Assembly: GCA_017547315.1 (NCBI GenBank)
Contig: JAFYQA010000090.1
Span: 1-15,572 of the forward strand
DNA length: 15,572 nt
DNA from: Roseburia sp.
GTDB taxonomy: Bacteria; Bacillota_A; Clostridia; Lachnospirales; Lachnospiraceae
Direction of reading: 5' to 3'
Position 1 is the first letter of the stretch; every line of letters starts with the position of its first letter. The notes under the pieces are model-generated. The model searched no databases, was not told where the DNA came from, and was given only the letters and a program-made list of their open reading frames with translations. A program made the position numbers and the translations under genes. Positions 1 through 7,752 of this stretch are shown piece after piece.

Positions 1-1160
1 ATGGGATGGTCCATAACAAATGTAGGCTGAATCAAGTGCTCTTCTGCATATTCTTCAAAGAACAACGCTAAGATATCACCTTTGCCATGACGTTCTTCGA
101 ATTCCACATGTTTTTCTTTTGCAATCGCTCTTGCTTCTTCCAATGTATGAATTTCATTCCAGTCTACACCTGCATATTTCTTAACAGCGTCTACCATTGT
201 AATTCTTTCAAATGGCTTTCCAAGATCCATTTCAACACCGTTGTAAACAATCGTTGTTGTTCCGAGAACCTCTTGAGCTACATGACGGTAAAGATTTTCT
301 GTTAAGTCCATCATTCCGTTGTAGTCTGTATATGCCTGGTATAATTCCATTAATGTGAATTCTGGATTGTGTCTGGTATCTAAACCTTCGTTACGGAATA
401 CACGTCCGATTTCGTAAACACGTTCCAAACCACCTACGATAAGTCTCTTTAAGTATAACTCAAGAGAGATACGAAGTTTTAAATCTTCGTTTAATGCATT
501 GAAATGTGTTTCGAATGGTCTTGCTGCCGCACCACCTGCGTTAGATACTAACATTGGTGTCTCTACTTCCATGAAGCCCTGTCCATCTAAGTAGTTACGG
601 ATACTCTTTAATACCTTTGAACGCTTGATAAAAGTATCTTTTACTTCTTCGTTCATAATTAAGTCCACATATCTCTGACGATATCTGGTATCTGTATCTG
701 TAAGACCATGATATTTTTCTGGTAAAATCTGTAAGCTCTTAGAAAGAAGTGTTACTTCTTCTGCGTGGATAGAGATTTCGCCCTTCTGAGTTCTGAAAAC
801 TTTACCCTTAACACCTAAGATATCGCCCACATCATATTTTTTGAAATCTTTGTAGCTTTCTTCGCCGATTTCGTCACGAGCAACGTATACCTGAATGTTG
901 CCTTCTTTATCCTGAATGTTACAGAAAGAAGCTTTACCCATGACACGTTTTAACATCATACGACCTGCGATAGTAGCAACCTGACCTTCTAAAGCGTCAA
1001 AGTCGTTTTTAATATCCATGCTGTGATGTGTTACATCATATTTTGTGATTACAAATGGATCCTTTCCATTTGCCTGCAATTCGTGCAATTTGTCGTAACG
1101 AACCTGAATCAACTGGTTAATATCCTGCTGCTGTCCGCCGTTGTTATTCTGCTCTGCCAT
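1..1160 (-). CDS. lysS: lysyl-tRNA synthetase, class II (C-terminal part outside window)
   Basis: Charges tRNA-Lys with lysine in the cytoplasm. The frame is open from an ATG at 1160 to the left edge, giving 386 visible residues of about 500 usual for the family, so the 3' end with motif 3 is missing only because the window stops. Residues 1-15 form a Gln/Asn-rich tail, about 60-140 the anticodon-binding OB fold, then the catalytic domain: motif 1 at about 197-203 (MEVETPM) and motif 2 at about 253-269 (RVFRNEGLDTRHNPEFT), both intact. The start is supported by GGAGG five bases upstream. It lies 76 bp downstream of greA in the same direction, the greA-lysS pairing seen in other Firmicutes, and is probably the distal gene of the argF-birA-coaX-dusB-greA run. 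No T-box or terminator is visible in the gap. Identification is secure. Confidence 0.97.
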   Translation of the reverse strand, partial: MAEQNNNGGQQQDINQLIQVRYDKLHELQANGKDPFVITKYDVTHHSMDIKNDFDALEGQVATIAGRMMLKRVMGKASFCNIQDKEGNIQVYVARDEIGEESYKDFKKYDVGDILGVKGKVFRTQKGEISIHAEEVTLLSKSLQILPEKYHGLTDTDTRYRQRYVDLIMNEEVKDTFIKRSKVLKSIRNYLDGQGFMEVETPMLVSNAGGAAARPFETHFNALNEDLKLRISLELYLKRLIVGGLERVYEIGRVFRNEGLDTRHNPEFTLMELYQAYTDYNGMMDLTENLYRHVAQEVLGTTTIVYNGVEMDLGKPFERITMVDAVKKYAGVDWNEIHTLEEARAIAKEKHVEFEERHGKGDILALFFEEYAEEHLIQPTFVMDHP

Positions 1161-1236
1161 GTTTTCCTCCTTCGATCTTTCCGCCTTGCGCGGTTCGTAC
1201 ATCATTTCTAACTTTCAACTTCTCTAATAACTAAAA

Positions 1237-1716
1237 TTAATTTGCTTTGTAAATCTCAAGAATCTTATATGAAATCTCGCCAGCCTGTGTCTCTACTGTT
1301 ACAACATCGCCAACTTTTTTACCAATAAGTGCTTTTCCTACTGGTGATTCATTAGAAATCTTTCCTTTTAAGCTGTTCGCTTCTGTGCTACCTACAATTT
1401 TATACTCTAATTCTTCTTCGAACTCCATATCATAGATACGAACGCTACAACCGATATTAATCTGGTCTAAGTTCACATCGTCTTCTACTACGACTTCTGC
1501 GTTCTTTAAAATCTTCTCAATTTCTTCGATACGAGCTTCGATATCTCTCTGTTCATCTTTTGCTGCATCGTATTCTGCATTTTCAGAAAGGTCGCCCTGT
1601 TCTCTTGCTTCTTTGATTTTGTCAGCAACTTCTTTTCTCTTAACTACTTTTAAATCCTGTAATTCGTCTTCTAACTTTTTCAGACCTTCGTAAGTTAAAA
1701 TATTCTTCTTTGTCAT
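1237..1716 (-). CDS. greA: transcription elongation factor GreA
   Basis: Rescues backtracked RNA polymerase by stimulating cleavage of the transcript 3' end through the secondary channel. The 159 residues match the usual GreA length. Residues 1-75 are the antiparallel coiled coil, whose tip carries the conserved acidic pair D42 and E45 in [13 protein letters not shown], which coordinates the catalytic Mg. About 80-159 is the FKBP-like domain, with the typical [18 protein letters not shown] stretch near 120-137. The ATG start has an AAGGG ribosome site nine bases upstream. It lies 24 bp after the stop of the unknown 181-residue gene and 76 bp before lysS, so it is very likely cotranscribed with both. 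Nothing unusual in the protein. Confidence 0.97.
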   Translation of the reverse strand: MTKKNILTYEGLKKLEDELQDLKVVKRKEVADKIKEAREQGDLSENAEYDAAKDEQRDIEARIEEIEKILKNAEVVVEDDVNLDQINIGCSVRIYDMEFEEELEYKIVGSTEANSLKGKISNESPVGKALIGKKVGDVVTVETQAGEISYKILEIYKAN

Positions 1717-1740
1717 TTCATTCTACCCTTCTTTGTAAAA

Positions 1741-2286
1741 TTATTCGTCCCTGTAAAAACCCTCGTCAAATCTGTCTCTTACGTATTTTCTGTCATTCGT
1801 GCGTTTACCCTTGACAATCACAGTATTATAACCGAAAGGTACTATTATGTCAAGGTTTTCCCTTATTTCCCAAGGTTTTTTATTGATTGGAATATAACCA
1901 CAACTTCCATTTTTGCCAAGATTATAACAAATTCCCCGCCACTCAAAATCTAAAATGACAGTATCCATATCCTTGCTTTGTCCTCGTCCGGCTCTCCTTT
2001 GCTCCCTTTTCGGCATAACTACGGCAAGCAATCCTGTTTCCTCGTACGTACTCTCTACAAACTCTGCAAAAAAGTCTGACCTCTCCGTGTATATTGTCAT
2101 TGCATTGATATAGTCTTTTAACTGGCACAGTACTTCTAATACACCCGCCCGCTCAAAGATGTGACTTTCATCCACCTCTTCATCAAACACAACAAGTTCT
2201 ACTTTTGCGGGATTCAAAGTTTTTTCTTCTAGCACAGTCAAAAAGATTGGAACAAAATCCATTAAGCAAGGATTCTCAACGATCAC
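1741..2286 (-). CDS. uncharacterised protein between dusB and greA
   Basis: I do not recognise a functional family. The frame gives 181 residues with no signal peptide or membrane segment, so it is probably cytoplasmic. The start is a GTG at 2286: a stop sits four codons upstream in frame and GAGG lies seven bases before it, whereas ATG at residue 9 has no ribosome site. The N-terminal half (about 1-95) alternates predicted strands and helices (KVELVVFDEE, then ETGLLAVVMP), suggesting an alpha/beta fold. Residues about 96-106 are basic and Gly/Arg-rich. The C-terminal part contains VILDFEWRGICYNLG, GYIPINKKPWEIRENLDI and VPFGYNTVIVKG, which look like a conserved beta-rich core, followed by a charged tail. 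It lies 24 bp before greA in an otherwise housekeeping run, implying a function tied to translation or metabolism, but nothing in the sequence fixes it. Confidence 0.8.
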   Translation of the reverse strand: MIVENPCLMDFVPIFLTVLEEKTLNPAKVELVVFDEEVDESHIFERAGVLEVLCQLKDYINAMTIYTERSDFFAEFVESTYEETGLLAVVMPKREQRRAGRGQSKDMDTVILDFEWRGICYNLGKNGSCGYIPINKKPWEIRENLDIIVPFGYNTVIVKGKRTNDRKYVRDRFDEGFYRDE

Positions 2287-2350
2287 ATCAGCACCTCAAA
2301 CACTCCGCATCATTCTTAATCTGAATGTTTTGGCAAGTCTAAACTATTAT

Positions 2351-2372
2351 ATGTCAGGATTTCCTCTGACAT
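2351..2372 (-). other. short stem-loop between dusB and the unknown gene
   Basis: Seven perfectly complementary bases (ATGTCAG / CTGACAT) enclose an 8-nt loop in the 107-bp gap downstream of dusB. In the minus-strand RNA it is followed by AUAAUAG and not by a U-run, so it is a poor intrinsic terminator. It could be an mRNA-processing or stability hairpin, or chance. Confidence 0.3.
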
Positions 2373-2393
2373 GCACTCATTCGTTATCTACAT

Positions 2394-3365
2394 TTACATA
2401 TTTGGCACATTCATAAATAATGCCTCTAATGCTTCGTAGGTCTCTACTTCACACACTTTTGCTCGAAGTTTCGAAGAATTTTTATACCCTGCTGTATACC
2501 ACGCTGCATGTTTTCGCATTTCTCGTATTGCTGTATATTCCCCTTTAAACTCTATCTGCATACGTGCATGGCGCAAAATCATATCACGCACTTCCGCAAA
2601 TTCCGGTTTCGCCATCTCTTCCCCTGTCTCAAAATAATGCAGAATCTGTTTAAAAATCCATGGATTTCCCTCTGCACCTCGGGCAATCATAAAGCCATCA
2701 CAACCGGTCTGTTCCCCCATGCGGATAACATCCATTGCGGTTAAAATATCCCCATTTCCAATTATCGGAATGGATACCGCTTCTTTAACCTGCCTGATAA
2801 TATCCCAGTCCGCTTTTCCAGAGTAATACTGCTCTCTCGTTCGTCCATGCACAGCTACTGCTGCCGCCCCACTCTCTTGTGCAATCCGCGCCATCTCAAC
2901 TGCATTCACATGGTCATCATCAAACCCTTTTCGTATTTTCACGGTAACAGGTTTTTTTATCGCCTTCGCCGTAGCTTCGATAATTTTACCTGCAAGAACA
3001 GGATTCTTCATTAGAGCAGAGCCATCTCCGTTATTTACTACCTTTGGTACCGGACAACCCATATTAATATCTAAAATATCAAACGGCCGCTCCTCTATCT
3101 GCTTGGCAATCTCTCCCATAATGGCTGGATCTGAACCAAAAAGCTGCAACGATACTGGGTTTTCGCGCGGGTCTATACTCAACAGTTCCTCTGTGTTTTT
3201 ATTCTTATATAGAATAGCTTTTGCACTGACCATTTCCATACACAAAAGTCCCGCTCCCTGTTCCTTGCAGAGCAAGCGAAATGGCAGGTCCGTTACTCCT
3301 GCCATTGGTGCTAATATTAAATTATTTTCTAATGTTACATTTCCTATTTGTAATGGTTTTATCAT
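2394..3365 (-). CDS. dusB: tRNA-dihydrouridine synthase, DusB-type
   Basis: FMN-dependent enzyme that reduces specific uridines in tRNA to dihydrouridine. The 323 residues match the family. The N-terminal TIM barrel shows [13 protein letters not shown] at 18-30, the active-site cysteine C104 in [11 protein letters not shown]143 (VKIRKG), H173 in VHGRTREQ and the phosphate-binding stretch around IIGNGDI. A helical C-terminal domain follows from about residue 245. The ATG at 3365 overlaps the coaX stop as ATGA, with AGGAAAG just upstream, so translation is probably coupled to coaX. A dusB homologue also lies near coaX and lysS in Bacillus (yacB, yacF, lysS), which supports the DusB assignment. 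Confidence 0.95.
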   Translation of the reverse strand: MIKPLQIGNVTLENNLILAPMAGVTDLPFRLLCKEQGAGLLCMEMVSAKAILYKNKNTEELLSIDPRENPVSLQLFGSDPAIMGEIAKQIEERPFDILDINMGCPVPKVVNNGDGSALMKNPVLAGKIIEATAKAIKKPVTVKIRKGFDDDHVNAVEMARIAQESGAAAVAVHGRTREQYYSGKADWDIIRQVKEAVSIPIIGNGDILTAMDVIRMGEQTGCDGFMIARGAEGNPWIFKQILHYFETGEEMAKPEFAEVRDMILRHARMQIEFKGEYTAIREMRKHAAWYTAGYKNSSKLRAKVCEVETYEALEALFMNVPNM

Positions 3366-4150
3366 GAAATCTTTCCTGTTTTACGATTTTGCTTTTTATA
3401 AATAAGAAGCATTCCTTTTAATGTCAGAGTCGGGTCAAAAACATCTATCATATCCGTCTCATTTACAATAATTCTTCCTAGCCCGCCGGTTGCCACTACT
3501 TTTATCTCGCCGAGATTTGCCTCTCGTTTCACTTCCTTAATAATATACTCCGTCTGACCTATTTGTCCATATATAAGCCCAGCCTGCATACTGGTAATCG
3601 TATCTTTTGCCAAAATACTGTCCGGCTTTTTAATCTCAATTTCTGGAAGCTTTGCAGCTTCTTCCCAAAGAGCCGTCGCTGCCGTCTGAATCCCCGGTGC
3701 CGTAATACCTGTTAAAAAAGCTCCGTTAGCATCAATAAGGTCATACGTAGTCGCTGTTCCAAAATCTATTACCAAGACCGGTCCACCATATAATCCATAT
3801 GCGGCGGCTGCATCCACAATTCTATCCGCACCTACCTGTTTCGGATTATCAATTGCTATGCGAATACCAGTTTTTATTCCCGGTTCTATATTAATTGGCT
3901 CGATATGCAAATATTTTACAATTGCAGTCTCTAGAGAATGCATTACCTTAGGTACTACAGACGCTATAATAACATCATCAATCTCTCGTGGCACAATCTC
4001 ATTCTGTTCTAGCAGGTTCAACAGCAACATCCCATACTCATCGGAAGTTCTAGGCATTTTCGTAGTCATACGAAAAGTAGCTTTTATATCGTCTCCGTCA
4101 AATACACCTACTGTTATATTGGTATTACCCACATCTATCGTGATTAGCAT
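3362..4150 (-). CDS. coaX: type III pantothenate kinase
   Basis: Phosphorylates pantothenate, the first step of coenzyme A synthesis, in the cytoplasm. The type III (CoaX) enzyme belongs to the ASKHA fold, typically needs a monovalent cation and is not inhibited by CoA. The 262 residues show the diagnostic motifs: phosphate-1 DVGNTN at 6-11, the pantothenate-site GADR at 107-110, phosphate-2 DFGTATT at 129-135 and GITAPG at 148-153 corresponding to the usual GGxxPG region. GGLG near 220 fits the adenosine site. The start has AAAGGAAA upstream. It follows the DUF6145-like gene by 33 bp and overlaps dusB by 4 bp. The adjacent birA fits a grouping of cofactor functions. Identification is secure. 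Confidence 0.96.
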   Translation of the reverse strand: MLITIDVGNTNITVGVFDGDDIKATFRMTTKMPRTSDEYGMLLLNLLEQNEIVPREIDDVIIASVVPKVMHSLETAIVKYLHIEPINIEPGIKTGIRIAIDNPKQVGADRIVDAAAAYGLYGGPVLVIDFGTATTYDLIDANGAFLTGITAPGIQTAATALWEEAAKLPEIEIKKPDSILAKDTITSMQAGLIYGQIGQTEYIIKEVKREANLGEIKVVATGGLGRIIVNETDMIDVFDPTLTLKGMLLIYKKQNRKTGKIS

Positions 4151-4183
4151 GTCATTTCCTTTCCATAGCTATACGAACATTCA

Positions 4184-4510
4184 CTAGTCCTCATCAAACT
4201 CGCCTGTCATTACCTGATAATACAACTCTAATGCAGACAAAATTTCCTGATTTTCTCTTTGAAGCTTGCGCATCTTAAGGCCACTTCCGATATCATCATA
4301 TAACAAATCACCTTCGTCACACGATGCACGGAATTCTAATTCTCCATCTTCATTAAAAACCAGTTCCAATGTACCTCCAATGTCCTCTGTAAACAACACA
4401 CACATAATTTTCAGCTCATCTTTGATTTCTTTTGGAATATTTTCAAAATTCTGGTCAATATAAAATTTTCTGGTATACGCACTTGCTCCACAAAGCACAA
4501 GTTCTTTCAT
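4184..4510 (-). CDS. small conserved protein, DUF6145-like
   Basis: A soluble, acidic 108-residue protein starting MKELVLCGASAYTRKFYIDQ. From memory it resembles the DUF6145 family of clostridial proteins, but this is unverified and the family has no assigned function. The start is the ATG at 4510: AAAGGAGG lies ten bases upstream. An in-frame GTG at 4570 would add 20 residues but has no ribosome site. The central part (IKDELKIMCVLFTEDIGGTLELVFNEDG) predicts a helix then strands, and the C-terminal about 30 residues (KMRKLQRENQEILSALELYYQVM) predict an amphipathic helix. It lies 87 bp after birA and 33 bp before coaX, co-directional with both. Confidence 0.85.
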   Translation of the reverse strand: MKELVLCGASAYTRKFYIDQNFENIPKEIKDELKIMCVLFTEDIGGTLELVFNEDGELEFRASCDEGDLLYDDIGSGLKMRKLQRENQEILSALELYYQVMTGEFDED

Positions 4511-4597
4511 TCTCAGATATCCTCCTTTATCAATTGCAAACTTCAGACCACTAGGCAAAAAGTCGCACACAAAAAATTACATATATAATTTTTCATG

Positions 4598-5575
4598 TTA
4601 TACATATCCATAGATTCCGCGTACAGATACTTCTCCGGAAGATACAAGTTTTCTGCTTTCCCATGTATCTACCATCAATTCACCTCTTGGAGTAATACCC
4701 CTGGCAGTTCCTTCAAATGGCTCTTTCGGGTCTAATACTTTTACTCGCTGATGCATATTCACAAGTCTGATATTATAATCTTTTACAAGATTCTGTAAAT
4801 CCTGGGTTTGTAAATATACTTCATAATCTTCTTCAAAATATTCCCATACTGCTTCTATTAACTCCGCACGTCCAACCAACTTTCCAGTCTCTAACCGCAA
4901 AGATGTCGCCATGTTCTGTATTTCTTCCGGAAAACTCTCTGTATTCACATTAATCCCGATTCCCACAACAATATGATTCACATAATCAAACTGTGCACTC
5001 ATCTCTGTCAAAATACCACAGACTTTCTTTCCATTCATAACGATATCATTCGGCCATTTAATTCCTGCCGGTTCGCCTGTTAGTCTAGTGATCGCTTTCG
5101 ATACTGCCAATGCTGCTACAAGTGTAATCATAGACGCATTGTTAGGATTAATATCCGGTTTCAACAATAATGACATTGATATCGTAGTTCCTGCCGGTGA
5201 CTCCCAACTTCTACCTCTACGCCCTCTGCCGGCCTCCTGGTAATCTGCTACAATAAGTGTACCATTCCCAAATCCTTCCTCTGCCAAACGTTTTGCCTGC
5301 GCATTCGTAGAATCAATCGTATCATAGCATACTGTATCCTTGCCAATCCATTTCGTTTTCCGACGGCTCAGCAACTCATTTTGGTTCAAGATATCCGGAA
5401 TTGAAATCAGTCGATAGCCTTTATTAGAAATCGCTTCAATCTCATAGCCACTTTTACGAAGCTGATTCACTGCCTTCCAGACAGCAGTCCGTGAAACACC
5501 AAACGTCTCACACACTTTCTGCCCCGATACATATTCATTTGTTTCCCTTAACATGGTTAACAATTCTGTTTTCAC
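4598..5575 (-). CDS. birA: bifunctional biotin ligase / biotin repressor
   Basis: Activates biotin as biotinyl-AMP and attaches it to the biotin carboxyl carrier; the N-terminal domain makes the family a biotin-sensing repressor. The 325 residues contain a winged helix-turn-helix at about 1-60 (GQKVCETFGVSRTAVWKAVNQLRKSG), the biotin/ATP loop GRGRRGR at 116-122, KWPND at 173-177, KVCGILTE at 184-191, GIGINVN at 205-211 and a small C-terminal SH3-like domain from about 275. The start is GTG at 5575, chosen because GGAGG lies six bases upstream; ATG at residue 8 would cut into the first helix. It starts 16 bp after argF. No biotin synthesis or transport gene is present, so its regulatory targets must lie elsewhere. 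Confidence 0.96.
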   Translation of the reverse strand: MKTELLTMLRETNEYVSGQKVCETFGVSRTAVWKAVNQLRKSGYEIEAISNKGYRLISIPDILNQNELLSRRKTKWIGKDTVCYDTIDSTNAQAKRLAEEGFGNGTLIVADYQEAGRGRRGRSWESPAGTTISMSLLLKPDINPNNASMITLVAALAVSKAITRLTGEPAGIKWPNDIVMNGKKVCGILTEMSAQFDYVNHIVVGIGINVNTESFPEEIQNMATSLRLETGKLVGRAELIEAVWEYFEEDYEVYLQTQDLQNLVKDYNIRLVNMHQRVKVLDPKEPFEGTARGITPRGELMVDTWESRKLVSSGEVSVRGIYGYV

Positions 5576-5591
5576 GGGCTTCCTCCACGGT

Positions 5592-6578
5592 CTATTTTAA
5601 TGTCGCATACATAATTGCTTTAATACTATGCATACGGTTTTCTGCTTCATCAAACACAACGGAACGAGGTCCTTCAAATACTTCATTTGTTACTTCTAAT
5701 TCAGTATAACCAAATTTTTCATATACATCTCTACCGATCTTAGTATTTAAATCATGGAATGCCGGTAAGCAATGCATGAAGATAGCTGTTGGTTTCGCAT
5801 TAGCAAAAGCTTCCTCATTTACCTGATATGGCATCAAATCAGTTAAACGCTCTGCCCATACTTCTTCCGGTTCACCCATAGATACCCATACATCTGTATA
5901 AATTACATCTGCATCTTTTGTTGCCGCTGCTACATTCTCTTCAATCGTAATTGTAGAACCAGACTGTGCTGCTACTTCTTTTGCATACTGAACAAGCATT
6001 GCATCTGGAAAATACTTTTTACAAGTACATACTACATAGTCAATACCAAGTTTTGCACAAGTCACCATAAGAGAATTGGCCATATTATATCTGCCATCTC
6101 CCATGTATACAAACTTTAAGTTCTCAAAAGTTCCAAATTTCTCTTTTATTGTCAGCATGTCTGCTATCATCTGTGTTGGGTGGAATTCGTTTGTAAGACC
6201 ATTCCAAACAGGTACTCCTGCATATTTTGCAAGCTCCTCTACAATCTCCTGACCAAAACCACGATATTCGATACCGTCATACATACGTCCAAGTACTCTT
6301 GCACTATCTGCCACACTCTCTTTTTTTCCGAACTGAGATGCGGTAGGATCTAAATATGTAGTATGCATACCCAAATCATATGCAGCTACTTCAAAAGAAC
6401 AACGTGTACGTGTACTGGTTTTTTCAAAAATAAGTGCAATATTTTTTCCTTTTAATTCATCGTGAGGAATTCCCTGTTTCTTTTTTTCTTTTAACTCTGC
6501 AGCCAAATCGATTAAATAATTAATCTCTTCCGCTGTATAATCCTTTAATGTTAAAAAATGACGACCTTTTAAATTCAT
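5592..6578 (-). CDS. argF: ornithine carbamoyltransferase
   Basis: Converts ornithine and carbamoyl phosphate to citrulline (or the reverse in arginine catabolism). It shows the carbamoyl-phosphate loop STRTR (58-62, counted from the upstream ATG), HPTQ at 136-139, the ornithine-site region DVWVSMGEP at about 232-240 and HCLPAFHD at 272-279. I place the start at the ATG at 6578 (328 residues). AAAGGTGG directly abuts the upstream ATG at 6587, too close to use, but is nine bases from 6578, and the shorter N-terminus [15 protein letters not shown] aligns with known enzymes. Length and the [15 protein letters not shown] segment resemble the longer ArgI/ArcB-type group. Whether it is anabolic or catabolic cannot be decided, since no other arg or arc gene is in the window; the symbol argF is therefore nominal. 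It is probably cotranscribed with birA. Confidence 0.94.
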   Translation of the reverse strand: MNLKGRHFLTLKDYTAEEINYLIDLAAELKEKKKQGIPHDELKGKNIALIFEKTSTRTRCSFEVAAYDLGMHTTYLDPTASQFGKKESVADSARVLGRMYDGIEYRGFGQEIVEELAKYAGVPVWNGLTNEFHPTQMIADMLTIKEKFGTFENLKFVYMGDGRYNMANSLMVTCAKLGIDYVVCTCKKYFPDAMLVQYAKEVAAQSGSTITIEENVAAATKDADVIYTDVWVSMGEPEEVWAERLTDLMPYQVNEEAFANAKPTAIFMHCLPAFHDLNTKIGRDVYEKFGYTELEVTNEVFEGPRSVVFDEAENRMHSIKAIMYATLK

Positions 6579-6612
6579 AACGAACATCCACCTTTTCTCT
6601 ATGTATTGAATT

Positions 6613-6636
6613 GAGCTGCCAGATTAGTGGCAGCTC
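6613..6636 (-). terminator. stem-loop between the SPFH gene and argF, possible weak terminator
   Basis: GAGCTGCC and GGCAGCTC form a perfect 8-bp stem (9 bp with the next A-T pair), 14 bp after the SPFH gene stop and ahead of argF. In the minus-strand RNA it is followed by AAUUCAAU, so the U-tract of a classical terminator is poor. It may still separate the two transcripts, or act as a processing or attenuator hairpin in front of argF. No convincing ArgR box is visible here. Confidence 0.4.
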
Positions 6637-6649
6637 TTATTAATCTTCT

Positions 6650-7576
6650 TTAACTCTCTTTTCCAACTTCTACTACAGATTTTGCCAAACCAGCCAATCC
6701 CTGAATCTCAGATGGAATAATAATTTTGGTAGCCTTACCATCTGCTGCTTTTGCAAATGCTTCTAAGCTCTTTAACTGAATTACATTAGCATCTGGAGCT
6801 GCTTCTTTTAACATACGCAAACCATCTGCATTGGCCTGCTGAATCTTAAGAATCGCTTCTGCCTGACCTTCTGCTTCGCGAATAGTCGCTTCTTTTTTGG
6901 CTTCAGCACGAAGAATTGCTGCCTGCTTTTCAGCCTCTGCATCCAAAATAGCAGATTCTTTCTTACCTTCCGCTACAAGGACTGTAGATGTCTTTTCACC
7001 TTCTGCGCGTAAAATAGCTTCTCGACGTTCACGTTCTGCTTTCATCTGTTTTTCCATCGCATCCTGGATCGCTGCTGGTGGAATAATATTCTTTAATTCT
7101 ACTCGGTTCACCTTGATACCCCATGGATCGGTAGCCACATCAAGGGAAGCTCTCATCTTGGTATTAATGGTCTCTCTCGAGGTCAATGTCTCGTCCAATT
7201 CCAAATCACCGATGATGTTACGAAGAGTTGTTGCTGTCAAATTCTCAATAGCCATAATTGGATTTTCCACACCGTAAGCATATAACTTCGGATCTGTAAT
7301 CTGGAAAAATACAACGGTATCAATCTGCATAGTTACATTATCTTTCGTAATAACCGGCTGAGGTGGAAAATCCACTACCTGTTCTTTTAACACAACACGT
7401 TTCGCCATACGGTCAACAAATGGCACTTTAAAATGGATACCTACTGACCATGTGGTCAAATATCCTCCCAAACGCTCAACTACAACTGCCTGTGCCTGTG
7501 GTACAATCTTGATACAAGAAGATGCTAATACCAAGGCAAGAATTAAAATCACTAAAATTGGAACTAAAAACGGCAT
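6650..7576 (-). CDS. SPFH/stomatin-family membrane protein, QmcA-like
   Basis: A scaffold protein of the stomatin/prohibitin (SPFH) family, which forms oligomers in membrane microdomains. The 308 residues comprise an N-terminal membrane anchor (about 2-22, FLVPILVILILALVLASS), the SPFH domain at about 25-185 (VVVERLGGYLTTWSVGIHFKVPF, then TMQIDTVVFFQITDP and the ENLTATTLRNIIGDLELDETL signature), a long Glu/Ala/Lys-rich coiled coil at about 175-255 built of repeats of the AEGEK/AEAEK type, and a C-terminal segment containing IIIPSEIQGL. GGAGG sits seven bases before the ATG. In many bacteria such genes pair with an nfeD-type gene; none is adjacent here. The gene has its own promoter and an upstream terminator, so it is likely a separate transcription unit that may read into argF. 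Confidence 0.93.
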   Translation of the reverse strand: MPFLVPILVILILALVLASSCIKIVPQAQAVVVERLGGYLTTWSVGIHFKVPFVDRMAKRVVLKEQVVDFPPQPVITKDNVTMQIDTVVFFQITDPKLYAYGVENPIMAIENLTATTLRNIIGDLELDETLTSRETINTKMRASLDVATDPWGIKVNRVELKNIIPPAAIQDAMEKQMKAERERREAILRAEGEKTSTVLVAEGKKESAILDAEAEKQAAILRAEAKKEATIREAEGQAEAILKIQQANADGLRMLKEAAPDANVIQLKSLEAFAKAADGKATKIIIPSEIQGLAGLAKSVVEVGKES

Positions 7577-7640
7577 ATAAATTCCTCCATCATTTTAAAT
7601 ATTCTGTTCTAAGTAATATATTACCAGAATAGTTACCTTA

Positions 7641-7669
7641 ATATTACTATATTTGATTTTAGATTACAA
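7641..7669 (-). promoter_or_regulatory. candidate sigma-A promoter for the SPFH gene
   Basis: Minus strand: TTGTAA (7664-7669), 17-bp spacer, TAATAT (7641-7646), about 65 bp before the start codon. Both boxes match 4 of 6. Its position between the hydrolase terminator and the gene favours it, but the region is very AT-rich. Confidence 0.4.
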
Positions 7670-7682
7670 CAAAAGAAATATT

Positions 7683-7723
7683 TATAAACACAAAAAGTGC
7701 CAGTAGTTTCTTCTACTGACACT
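7683..7723 (-). terminator. intrinsic terminator of the cell wall hydrolase gene
   Basis: In the minus-strand RNA, an 11-bp stem with one G-U pair (arms 7713-7723 and 7696-7706, 6-nt loop) is followed by UUUUUGUGUUU. It starts 30 bp after the hydrolase stop codon. The opposite strand also has a T-rich flank, so it may work both ways. Confidence 0.85.
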
Positions 7724-7752
7724 TATAATTTTTATATTTTACATCTTTCTTA

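Noticed and set aside
1161..1236. T-box or other riboswitch upstream of lysS
   Set aside because: The gap is only 76 bp, with no T-box core or terminator structure; only a minor CCGC/GCGG hairpin is present.
1943..2128. 61-residue frame inside the unknown 181-residue gene
   Set aside because: Lies on the same strand in another frame, has no ribosome site and reads as a low-complexity shadow.
4511..4570. GTG start at 4570 for the DUF6145-like gene
   Set aside because: No ribosome site precedes it, while AAAGGAGG is well placed for the ATG at 4510.
4569..4593. AT-only hairpin after birA as a terminator
   Set aside because: The stem is only A-T pairs, lies inside a co-directional gene run and would be very weak; no further support.
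6579..6587. ATG at 6587 as the argF start
   Set aside because: The ribosome site AAAGGTGG touches this codon; it is nine bases from the ATG at 6578.
6579..6649. ArgR/AhrC operator ahead of argF
   Set aside because: The palindrome present is GAGCTGCC/GGCAGCTC and does not resemble the ARG-box consensus with TGAAT and ATTCA halves.
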